A stretch of DNA of 64,000 bases from an uncultured Actinomycetes bacterium (GTDB lineage Bacteria > Actinomycetota > Acidimicrobiia > Acidimicrobiales > RAAP-2), in the NCBI GenBank assembly GCA_903825305.1, contig CAIKAC010000007.1:51766-115765 (forward strand), read 5' to 3'. The notes beneath the pieces were generated by a model. That model had not been told where the DNA came from. It did no database searches and saw only the letters and a program-made list of their open reading frames with translations. A program made the translations under genes and the position numbers. Position 1 is the stretch's first letter, and the number at the start of each line of letters is the position of its first letter. This document shows, piece after piece, positions 26,628 through 34,131 of the stretch.

Positions 26628-27936
26628 GACCTGGGCGGACCTCGCGGGGTTGCGTATTGGCATTTTGGGTGCCGGAATAGAAGGACGCCACGCCTTCGCG
26701 CGTCTCAAAGACAGTGCATCAGTACTTGTTGTGGTCGATGACAATCCTGACGCCTCCATCGAGAGCAAGCCTGTACTCAGCGGACCACAAGGGTTCGAAG
26801 CGTTGTGTACCTGTGATGTGATCGTCAAAAGCCCCGGGTTCTCGCGGTATCGCCCTGACCTCATGAATCTCGCTGAACGCGGTATCCCTCTTGTTGGTGC
26901 TTTGGGTTTGAGCCTTAATGAGGTTGACCCCCAGCGCGTCATCGCGGTGACGGGCACCAAGGGCAAGTCCACCACGTCGTCCATCATCTTTCATCTAGCC
27001 CAAGGTCTTGGCCTGCGGTCTCTCTTGATCGGCAACATTGGGGCAACACCACCGGCTCGCGAGGAACTCGCGAGTTATGACCTCATCGTGGCCGAAGTCT
27101 CTAGCTTCCAAGCTCTTGATCTTGAGCAGTCACCCGGCGTGGTGGTCGTCACGTCGCTCGGCACCGACCACGTTGACTGGCATGGCAGTCCCGAACAGTA
27201 CCGCCACGACAAACTGCAACTCACCCGACTAGAAGGGACACACCGCAGCGTGTTGCAAGGCAGAGACGAGCTCTTGCGGAGCAACGCCCACGACATTGGT
27301 GGTCAACTGGTGTGGTCAACAGGAGTAGCCGGCGAATGGGCCTCAGCCCTTGGCCTCGTTGGAACCCACAATCAAGCCAACGCGGAACTTGCCCGCACTG
27401 CCCTGATTGAGGCAGGAGTGTCCGGTGCTGACGATGACGAGAAACTCGCTGCGGCAGCTGCTGGCTTCACACCGCTGCGCGGAAGACTCACGCTGATTGC
27501 CCGCCACGAGGGTGTCTCGTTCATCGATGATTCACTCGCCACCAACGTGACCCCAACTATGGCGGCGCTTGATGCCATGGAAGGTCAGCGCTTGGCGCTC
27601 TTGATCGGTGGCTTCGACCGCGGCATCGACTACCAAGTCCTCATCGAACGACTCGCGCACCGAGCGGATCCCACCTTGGTGATCGGACTTCCTGATTCTG
27701 GCCCCAACCTCGTTTCGCACATCTTGGCGTTGTCAACAACAACTCGCGGATCGACAGCGACCACCATTGACGAGGCCGTCCGCCAAGCATGGGACTTTGT
27801 TGCTGGTGGAGGCGTTGTCTTGATGTCACCGGCCGCTCCGAGCTTCAGCCAATTCAGTAATTGGAAGGAACGCTCAGATGCCTTTGCCCAAGCAGTTACT
27901 GCTGTTACGGGGAAAGCACCACTGACTTTTGGGTAA
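26620..27936 (+). CDS. murD2: UDP-MurNAc-L-alanine--L-glutamate ligase
   Basis: 438 aa Mur ligase: N-terminal Rossmann domain (RIGILGAGIEGRHAF), central ATPase with P-loop VTGTKGKST, and a C-terminal domain with DDSLATNVTPTMAAL. It looks like MurD, and pairing with murL suggests the MurD2 subtype that adds L-Glu. The GTG at 26620 overlaps the murL stop by 8 nt. No other murD is in the window. If the partner were ordinary MurD it would need D-Glu. Confidence 0.8.
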   Translation: MARTWADLAGLRIGILGAGIEGRHAFARLKDSASVLVVVDDNPDASIESKPVLSGPQGFEALCTCDVIVKSPGFSRYRPDLMNLAERGIPLVGALGLSLNEVDPQRVIAVTGTKGKSTTSSIIFHLAQGLGLRSLLIGNIGATPPAREELASYDLIVAEVSSFQALDLEQSPGVVVVTSLGTDHVDWHGSPEQYRHDKLQLTRLEGTHRSVLQGRDELLRSNAHDIGGQLVWSTGVAGEWASALGLVGTHNQANAELARTALIEAGVSGADDDEKLAAAAAGFTPLRGRLTLIARHEGVSFIDDSLATNVTPTMAALDAMEGQRLALLIGGFDRGIDYQVLIERLAHRADPTLVIGLPDSGPNLVSHILALSTTTRGSTATTIDEAVRQAWDFVAGGGVVLMSPAAPSFSQFSNWKERSDAFAQAVTAVTGKAPLTFG

Positions 27937-27988
27937 CTGGGGAGTACAAGTAGAGTTTCTCCATCACGCCTAGTCATTGAGGAGTCCC

Positions 27989-28594
27989 ATGTCCACCGCG
28001 TTCACCCTCAAGAATCGCCAGCCAGTTCTCGCTGACACGATTTCATCGTCACTACTGACTGACACCGTTCTCGTCATCGCCGCTGCCGCTCTCGTTGGCC
28101 TTCTTGCCCAGGTCTCAATTCCGCTGGGCTTCACGCCCGTTCCCTTGACGGGACAAACCTTGGGCGTTTTGCTCGTCGGTTCAGCTTTGGGGATGTACCG
28201 CGGTGTTATCGCCATGGCGCTCTATGTAGCTGCAGGCCTAGCCGGTGTTCCGTGGTTCTCAGCACACAGTGGCGGCTGGCATGTGGTCAGCACGCCAAAC
28301 TTCGGTTATCTCGTTGGATTCATCGTGGCCGCCGGACTCTGTGGCATGTTGGCCTCTCGCGGCGCGGACCGCACGGTGCTGCGCTCCATTCCTGAAATGA
28401 TCGCTGGCAATGTCGTCATCTACGCCTTCGGTGTGACTTGGCTGGCCCACGATCTCCACGTTGGCATTGGGACCGCACTCCACCTCGGCATGACGCCGTT
28501 TATCTGGGGCGATGCCATCAAGATCGTGATTGCATCGTTGATCCTGCCGGCAACGTGGAAGTTGGTCACCCACTTCCGCGGTGACGCTAAGTAA
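27989..28594 (+). CDS. bioY: Biotin transporter S component BioY
   Basis: 201 aa, about six membrane segments. Contains FTPVPLTGQTLGVLLVG, LYVAAGLAGVPWF and GYLVGFIVAAGL, the BioY pattern for the biotin-binding subunit of an ECF transporter. No bioM/bioN follow, so it would act alone or with a shared ECF module. GAGGAG precedes the ATG at 27989. No operator is recognised. Confidence 0.92.
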   Translation: MSTAFTLKNRQPVLADTISSSLLTDTVLVIAAAALVGLLAQVSIPLGFTPVPLTGQTLGVLLVGSALGMYRGVIAMALYVAAGLAGVPWFSAHSGGWHVVSTPNFGYLVGFIVAAGLCGMLASRGADRTVLRSIPEMIAGNVVIYAFGVTWLAHDLHVGIGTALHLGMTPFIWGDAIKIVIASLILPATWKLVTHFRGDAK

Positions 28595-28657
28595 TTCCTT
28601 ACTTCGCGATTCATCAAAACTGCACACGGCGTCACAGCCGGATATCAGAATGACGCC

Positions 28658-28819
28658 ATGATCATTTTGCGCATTCTTGGCGTTGCACTCTTGGCATTGT
28701 TGTTGTGGATCGTGCTCAGCGCCGTCTTCTCAGGAAACAAGGTGCTCTTTTTCATCTTGCTGCCGATTATCGCCGTTGCCGGGTACGTGGGATACAAGAG
28801 TCCCAAGACCAAACGCTAA
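28658..28819 (+). CDS. Small two-helix membrane protein
   Basis: 53 aa, function not recognised. It begins MIILRILGVALL and has two hydrophobic stretches (about 2-22 and 28-45) separated by SGNK, ending in a basic KSPKTKR tail. Codon use looks like its neighbours. It lies between bioY and the tRNA-Thr on the opposite strand, with no strong Shine-Dalgarno. Similar tiny two-TM proteins are common in actinobacteria. Confidence 0.55.
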   Translation: MIILRILGVALLALLLWIVLSAVFSGNKVLFFILLPIIAVAGYVGYKSPKTKR

Positions 28820-28847
28820 CGGAAGAAAACCGAGGCTTCGATACTGG

Positions 28848-28919
28848 AGCCTGGAGTGGGGATTGAACCCACGACCTACGCATTACGAGTGCGTTGCTCT
28901 ACCACTGAGCTATCCAGGC
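28848..28919 (-). tRNA. tRNA-Thr (anticodon CGU)
   Basis: 72 nt cloverleaf on the minus strand: acceptor GCCTGGA pairs with TCCAGGC, D-arm TAGCTCAGTGGTAGAGC, anticodon loop CTCGTAA (CGU), T-arm GTGGGTTCAATCCCCAC. CCA not encoded. TATCCT at 28933-28928 is a likely -10 box. Confidence 0.97.
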
Positions 28920-29294
28920 AGGGCTATCAGGATACCCCCGCCAGATGCACTCCGAAGAATCACACTTCGAACTACGGAATTCGGCCGTTAAAGCACAAAC
29001 GGAACCATGATTGGCAAATGAAGAGGCATGCATATACATACATGCCCGCAATTTTGGTGCGTATGGAAACTCAAAAACCCTGGATCCACTGCGAGATGAC
29101 GTCTGGAGACCTTTTCGCCCGACACTTGATGAACTCATTGACCCTCACGTCACCTGTTCGCACAGACGGCTACCTTGAGCGTAAGCACGTCGGTGTGAGC
29201 AATAAATAAATATGTGATCGAGATCTTGCACATTGCCTCAAACGATGTTGGGCGATGCATATCGAAAAAGGGACCCTATCTATTCTCCATTTTT

Positions 29295-29310
29295 GTAGGG
29301 TTCCCCCTAC
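29295..29310. promoter_or_regulatory. Palindromic operator GTAGGG-TTCC-CCCTAC
   Basis: Perfect 6-bp inverted repeat centred about 67 nt before the predicted transcription start of the response-regulator gene, an activator-like position. A related palindrome lies at 31184-31199. Confidence 0.55.
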
Positions 29311-29334
29311 GCATCGTTGAGAATTCTTGAGACT

Positions 29335-29363
29335 TTCGCACATCCAGATAAAACCTCTAGCCT
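29335..29363 (+). promoter_or_regulatory. Promoter of the two-component operon
   Basis: TTCGCA, 17 nt, TAGCCT. Followed by GGGAGG and the TTG start at 29389, so unlike many genes here the transcript has a leader with a ribosome site. Confidence 0.4.
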
Positions 29364-29388
29364 TGAGGCCTACGGGAGGTGAAAGTAA

Positions 29389-30039
29389 TTGCATACAGTG
29401 GCGATTGTCGACGATCACATGGTGGTAGCAGAAGGGTTCGGTCGTCTCATTGACGGTGACCCCAGGTTTTGCACTTCGGGCCTCTATTCATCTGGCGAGG
29501 ACTTCATCTCATGGTTACGCAACGCTCCACCACCACAAGCCGTCATCTTGGACTTGTGGCTTCCGGAAAAACCAGGGGCCGAAATACTTCGCCTTCTTCA
29601 TGCGCAATATCCCGATGTCAAAGTACTGATCGTCTCAGCTGCAGCTCGACCTGAAGTTGTTGCCAGATGTATTTCAGAAGGCGCTGATGGCTTCCTTGGA
29701 AAATCCCAAACAGGAGAGCAACTTCTCGTCGCCCTTCAAGCCATCATCGATGACCAGCGATACATCGATCCCTCGCTGTTCTCAGAAACGATTGAGGTCC
29801 TCACTTCGCCCACTAAGGGCCAGTCCAAAGTCGATGGATTGTCAGATCGTGAGTTCACCGTGATGACCGCCCTCGCTCGAGGGTCAACGATTAAAGACAT
29901 TGCCCGCTCACTCAATTTGAATCCCAAGACTGTTTCGACATATCGCAATCGCTTATTGAGAAAATTGGGAGTTACCTCCAACGCAGACCTGACTGCGATG
30001 TGCATCAAAATGGGTCTTCTTGAATTCGAGGCGCAGTAG
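29389..30039 (+). CDS. LuxR/NarL-family response regulator
   Basis: 216 aa. Receiver domain with acidic pair at VDDH (9-10), phospho-acceptor in ILDLWLP (about D56) and the conserved lysine in FLGKSQ, then a LuxR-type HTH (LSDREFTVMTALARG...IARSLNLNPKTVSTYRNRLLRKL). TTG start with GGGAGG 9 nt upstream. Its stop overlaps the kinase start (TAGTG), so the two are coupled. Probably binds the TAGGG palindromes nearby. Signal and targets are unknown. Confidence 0.87.
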   Translation: MHTVAIVDDHMVVAEGFGRLIDGDPRFCTSGLYSSGEDFISWLRNAPPPQAVILDLWLPEKPGAEILRLLHAQYPDVKVLIVSAAARPEVVARCISEGADGFLGKSQTGEQLLVALQAIIDDQRYIDPSLFSETIEVLTSPTKGQSKVDGLSDREFTVMTALARGSTIKDIARSLNLNPKTVSTYRNRLLRKLGVTSNADLTAMCIKMGLLEFEAQ

Positions 30040-31109
30040 TGAATCCTCCGCCTGTGCGCAATGACAGAGGTCATACGTTCGACCTTGTCATGTTTGACGA
30101 AGCCATTGATGAACTGCTCGAAAAGGCTCCCGATGTTCCTATGGCCGCAATTGCCACCAATGCAACTGGAAAAATTTTGCATTGGAATAAATTTGCGGAG
30201 TTACTTTATGGCTGGACCGCCGACGAGGTGCTTGGCAAAAACATTGCTGACATCACCGTAGGCCCCGTGCAATCAGAAATGGCATCGGCGGTCATGGAGT
30301 CGCTTGCTGCTGGCAAAGCGTGGACTGGTGGATTCACCAGCCGTTGTAAAGATGGCAGCTACCTCGATGTGATCGTCCTTGACGCTCCCGTCATCGATCG
30401 GGACAAGCAGTTTGTCGGCATCATTGGGTTTTCCCGAGAAGACCCAGAGCAATTCAAAGCAGCGCTTGATGAGGTTCGATCGCTTCGAGAATTGGGCGAA
30501 CACGTTGATCGGGTGAGAAATGAGGTGTTGCGTGACCTAGCAGCACGATTCCACGATGAACTCTCCCTCAGTATGCATCGAATGGTTGAGCGGCGCGCCA
30601 TGCTCCTCAACCATCCGGACATGACTGAATCTCTCCTCGAAGAGGTCAAGGCATTCGCTGCCATTCAAGGAGATATCGAGACAACCATGCAGGGAATTTG
30701 GCGGTCGCTTCGACCGCCACTGCTTGACGAGTTCGGCGTTGCTGCCTCCATCGAATATGTTGCGCGCACGCTGGCAGACCAAGGCGTGGAATCAGTTGAT
30801 GTCGACGTCGACACGTCGGTCGATCGCTTGTCGATCACCCAACAAGAGCTGCTGCTGATGTTGATTCAAGAAGCGGTGGCCAATGTGGCCTCCCACGCAC
30901 AAGCACAGGCATGCTCGGTAAGTGTCACGCTCGACGGTGACGTTATCTCCATCGATGTGACAGATAACGGTCGCGGTTACGACGGTCGAGTGGGTTTCGG
31001 CATTCGCCTTATGCAAGAGCGCGTAAAGCGATCCGGGGGCACCATGCAGATTGAACCTGGGTCTCAATATGGCACCTCGATCTTGATATCACTGCCTGCG
31101 CTGTGGTGA
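30039..31109 (+). CDS. PAS-domain sensor histidine kinase (NarX/HisKA_3 type)
   Basis: 356 aa, soluble, no membrane segments. The N-terminal PAS domain (about 35-130, AAIATNATGKILHWNKFAE) is followed by a HisKA_3 dimerisation helix with the phospho-histidine in ARFHDELS, and a HATPase with LIQEAVANVASHAQA and DNGRGYDGRVGFGIRL. Cognate to the response regulator with which it overlaps. The PAS domain suggests sensing of a small cytoplasmic ligand, redox state or gas; no heme- or flavin-specific motif is evident. Confidence 0.85.
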   Translation: MNPPPVRNDRGHTFDLVMFDEAIDELLEKAPDVPMAAIATNATGKILHWNKFAELLYGWTADEVLGKNIADITVGPVQSEMASAVMESLAAGKAWTGGFTSRCKDGSYLDVIVLDAPVIDRDKQFVGIIGFSREDPEQFKAALDEVRSLRELGEHVDRVRNEVLRDLAARFHDELSLSMHRMVERRAMLLNHPDMTESLLEEVKAFAAIQGDIETTMQGIWRSLRPPLLDEFGVAASIEYVARTLADQGVESVDVDVDTSVDRLSITQQELLLMLIQEAVANVASHAQAQACSVSVTLDGDVISIDVTDNGRGYDGRVGFGIRLMQERVKRSGGTMQIEPGSQYGTSILISLPALW

Positions 31110-31183
31110 ATATTGCCGTCTCACCATCAGCAACCAGTCTTTGTACAATTTGAACCCTGATTTTTCAATGGATTTAACCTTTT

Positions 31184-31199
31184 TAGGGTCGCCGCCCTA
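31184..31199. promoter_or_regulatory. Palindromic operator TAGGG-TCGCCG-CCCTA
   Basis: Inverted repeat at the -35 position of the TetR-TetR gene (11 nt before its TAACAT -10). Same half-site as the palindrome at 29295 but a 6-nt spacer instead of 4 between CCCTA halves. A regulator bound here could replace the missing -35. Confidence 0.5.
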
Positions 31200-31210
31200 G
31201 GAACCGGATC

Positions 31211-31216
31211 TAACAT
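31211..31216 (+). promoter_or_regulatory. -10 box (TAACAT) of the leaderless TetR-TetR gene
   Basis: TAACAT ends 6 nt before the GTG at 31223; no Shine-Dalgarno. Confidence 0.45.
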
Positions 31217-31222
31217 ATTGCC

Positions 31223-32455
31223 GTGGTGACCGAACTCCAAGGCGTGCATAGCTCGCGCTCGCAACGCTCGCTCGATACCAGCGCTCACATCAAGCAAGAA
31301 GGTTTGGCATTCCTCGCTGAATTAGGCGTTGACTTGATGTCCACGAAGGATCTTGCCGCTCGAGCAGGGATATCCACAGGGCCCATCTACGCCCGATATG
31401 ACACCATCGAAGACCTCGTGCTCGACTTGTGGTGTGAAATTTTGCACCCAGAATTCTTGAGACTCCTCGCTATTATCCGGCCGGCAATGGCGGGGGCGGC
31501 TGATGAGCGTCGTGAGCTAGCGGAGCTCCTAGCCGATCCGACGCTGAAATCGCAGGCCATTGTCGAGGTAATCAGCGTGGCCCGACGCTATCCCCAGCTC
31601 GCCGAGCGCGTCGGTATTGACCTCGCTCGAGTTTTTTCCGATCACATCAATGCACAACCTGAAACTGCACCAGCAGTGGCCATGGCGCAGTGCACCACCA
31701 CCTTTGGCAGCATGTTTTTGAGTCCTATGGTTCCTCGGGAATCCATCGCAGATTGGGAAGGCATGATCAACCTGGTTGGTCGCGCCAGTCAAGACCCAGC
31801 GGCCTTGGCTGAGCCGCACCGTGAGGTTGAGCCGACCATCATCGAACTTCCCAAGATTGCGACCGGTGATGTCGTGGTTGACGAGTTCGTCGTCGCCGCA
31901 ATGACGGTTATTGCTCGAGTCGGCTTTGAACAAGCCACCTCAACACGCATCGCCCGAGTTGCCGGTCGAGGGTTTTCAACGATTTACAACCACTACTCCT
32001 CTAAAGAAGAGCTCATGGTGGCCACGGTTGAGTCCATGATTCAACAAAATATTGAAATTAGTTTTCGGGGTTTCGCTGGCCTTGACCGAGAAAGCTACAT
32101 CCAAGCATCGGTCGCCAACGCCTACGGGTTGGTGAGCGACATCAACCGCGAAAATCGCCAGCTCCGCATCGAAGTGCTCATGAGCGCGCGGCATCACAAG
32201 GAAATCGCCGCGTTCGCCGAGCAGGGATACGGAGATATGTACACTGCACTTCGCGAAGCCATCATCCAGATGGTTGGCGCAGAGCGTGCGGTGGAAATGC
32301 TTCCGCGCGCCACGCCACTGTGGCTTACCCTTCGCTCCAACAACATCGGGATGGCCTTGCTGGCGAACATCAGTCCCATCATGCGTGACGTTGATTGGAC
32401 GCCCGCGAGTGCGGCTCTCTACGGCCTCATCGGCCACATCATGAACCCTTCCTGA
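31223..32455 (+). CDS. Tandem TetR-family regulator (two DNA-binding domains in one chain)
   Basis: 410 aa, twice the usual TetR length. The first HTH is near residues 17-62 (MSTKDLAARAGISTGPIYARYDT), followed by about 120 helical residues; the second is near 222-268 (TSTRIARVAGRGFSTIYNHYSSKEEL), followed by its own helical domain. Both HTH units keep the TetR recognition-helix pattern. One chain could form a pseudo-dimer or bridge two operators. Target unknown; its own promoter carries the TAGGG palindrome shared with the preceding two-component operon. Confidence 0.8.
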   Translation: MVTELQGVHSSRSQRSLDTSAHIKQEGLAFLAELGVDLMSTKDLAARAGISTGPIYARYDTIEDLVLDLWCEILHPEFLRLLAIIRPAMAGAADERRELAELLADPTLKSQAIVEVISVARRYPQLAERVGIDLARVFSDHINAQPETAPAVAMAQCTTTFGSMFLSPMVPRESIADWEGMINLVGRASQDPAALAEPHREVEPTIIELPKIATGDVVVDEFVVAAMTVIARVGFEQATSTRIARVAGRGFSTIYNHYSSKEELMVATVESMIQQNIEISFRGFAGLDRESYIQASVANAYGLVSDINRENRQLRIEVLMSARHHKEIAAFAEQGYGDMYTALREAIIQMVGAERAVEMLPRATPLWLTLRSNNIGMALLANISPIMRDVDWTPASAALYGLIGHIMNPS

Positions 32456-32464
32456 GCCAGCGAA

Positions 32465-33532
32465 TTAGCTAAGCGAGAGCAAGAGACGCTCGAGAGCCAG
32501 ATTTTGGCGTGGATTACGAACCAGAGATTTTCTTAATTGGGTAATCGCATCTGCTGCTGCCCCAGCGCGCCGAAATGCTTCATCGGCTACTTCTGACTGA
32601 TAACTCATTGCTTCGTGCATCTTTCGCCGATAGACGCCGGCCATGGCACCAAGTCCAGCATCGAGCTCGCGTGACTGAATACGTCGAATTTCTCGCTTGT
32701 GCCGTGCGGCAATTGCTTCTCGACCGGGAAGGCCACGCTCACCCATGGTGTGTGCTTGTTCTTGAAGCTCTTCAATCTCCTCGGCCTGCGCATCTTTGAG
32801 CGGCTCGACGACCGCAGACAACATGGCTTCGATTTCTCCAACAAGTTGCACGACCATGGCACCCGTGCCATCGAGTCGCTCGGGCACGGACCGCCACCAC
32901 GCCAGGCGTTCTGCGAATCCCGGGTCATCGGCAAACAATCGAGCCCGTGAGACGTCGCCACCGGCACCTTCGGCGAGGATGCGCGCTTGTTCTTGGTCGA
33001 CGCCATCATTGACGAGCACCTGGGCAACCTCATCGACACTCAACAGTCGGAAGGGAATCTCAGCGCAGCGTGACCAAATAGTGATGTGTTGCTTTGGCAA
33101 GGTCGTGGCGAGCAATACAAAAATGGTTGAAGCAACGGGCTCTTCAATCATTTTGAGAAATGCCCCCGCTACCTGAGCGGTCATTCCATCTGCATCGGGA
33201 ATCACCATGACGGTTCGCTTGGCTTCGAGCGGTTGGCGCATGGCCCAGACGCCCAGACTCTTCTTGACGTAGTCAACGCCATAGGTGGGACCTTCTGCCA
33301 TCGCCACGATGACGTCTGGGTGAATGCCGCGCATGGCTTTAACGCAATCGGAGCATTCGCCACACCCTCCTTGTTCGCAAACCAGTGATGCGGCGAATTC
33401 ACGTGATGCGGGAACGACACCACAACCTGTTGGGCCATAGAGCACGTAGGCGTGAACAGGATTCTTTACGGCATTGCGTAAGAGGTTCAAAGCTTGATCT
33501 TGACCAACAAAATCATGGAGTAACCGAGTCAC
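32465..33532 (-). CDS. holB: DNA polymerase III delta' subunit
   Basis: 355 aa clamp-loader subunit. Begins HDFVGQDQALNLLRNAV; the P-loop is degenerate (GPTGCGVVP) as in delta', the zinc-binding C4 CEQGGCGECSDC is intact, and the sensor/SRC-type region is diverged. It places the sliding clamp as part of the loader. The GTG at 33532 forms a GTGA overlap with tmk; a TTG two codons earlier is less likely. Confidence 0.88.
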   Translation of the reverse strand: MTRLLHDFVGQDQALNLLRNAVKNPVHAYVLYGPTGCGVVPASREFAASLVCEQGGCGECSDCVKAMRGIHPDVIVAMAEGPTYGVDYVKKSLGVWAMRQPLEAKRTVMVIPDADGMTAQVAGAFLKMIEEPVASTIFVLLATTLPKQHITIWSRCAEIPFRLLSVDEVAQVLVNDGVDQEQARILAEGAGGDVSRARLFADDPGFAERLAWWRSVPERLDGTGAMVVQLVGEIEAMLSAVVEPLKDAQAEEIEELQEQAHTMGERGLPGREAIAARHKREIRRIQSRELDAGLGAMAGVYRRKMHEAMSYQSEVADEAFRRAGAAADAITQLRKSLVRNPRQNLALERLLLSLS

Positions 33533-34131
33533 AGCCAATCTCGCTTGCGGAGTTCTTGATCAATTGCTTTCGAGACGTCGTCTACTGACATGGCCGCATC
33601 AACAACGAGCCACGCCTCGGGATATTCAGCTGCTTGGGCGAGATACCCCTCACGAACCCGTTCGAAAAAGGCTTTAGCTTCTCGCTCCATGCGATCCGCC
33701 TCCCCAGTTCGACGCTGTTCAGCGAGTTCAGGATCGAGATCGAGCAATACCGTCAGGTCAGGTTGCACGCCTTGTGTGGCAACCGCCACCAACGACGCCA
33801 TCAGTGTGTGATCGAGTTGGCGACCATATCCCTGGTAGGCAATCGTCGATGCACCATTGCGATCTGACACCACGGTTCGACCCGCACGCAACGCTGGGGT
33901 GACCACTGTCTCCATGTGCTCTGCCCTATCAGCAGCGATGAGTAACGCTTCGGCGAGAGGTGATGGCGCGTGCTCACTGTTCAAAATCAGGGTTCGAATT
34001 GCCGCGCCGAGCGGCGTAGCCCCCATCTCAAAGGTCAAGACGGCATCGAGCTCCGATGCCACACGGGCAGCTTGCGTTGACTTACCACAGCCATCGATGC
34101 CCTCAAAGACGAGGTACCGACCGCGCTCCAT
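33529..34131 (-). CDS. tmk: Thymidylate kinase
   Basis: 200 aa. P-loop FEGIDGCGKSTQ, DR(N/S) motif in VSDRNGASTIAYQGYGR, and a LID region rich in arginine. Phosphorylates dTMP. The ATG at 34131 overlaps the topA stop (TGATG). The topA-tmk-holB order is conserved in many actinobacteria. Confidence 0.95.
   Translation of the reverse strand: MERGRYLVFEGIDGCGKSTQAARVASELDAVLTFEMGATPLGAAIRTLILNSEHAPSPLAEALLIAADRAEHMETVVTPALRAGRTVVSDRNGASTIAYQGYGRQLDHTLMASLVAVATQGVQPDLTVLLDLDPELAEQRRTGEADRMEREAKAFFERVREGYLAQAAEYPEAWLVVDAAMSVDDVSKAIDQELRKRDWL

Larger units (their letters stand above)
28920..29388. other. 469-nt non-coding region upstream of the two-component genes
   Basis: No supported gene. At the left end it holds the tRNA-Thr promoter (TATCCT, minus). 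At the right end it holds the GTAGGG...CCCTAC palindrome and a -35/-10 pair for the response regulator. The middle (about 28960-29280) is AT-richer than its surroundings with CATGCATATACATACATG-like alternating stretches, and I see no RNA or protein gene in it. Confidence 0.5.

Noticed and set aside
28960..29280. Mobile element or phage attachment site beside tRNA-Thr(CGU)
   Set aside because: The AT-richer gap contains no integrase, no copy of the tRNA 3' end and no terminal repeats.
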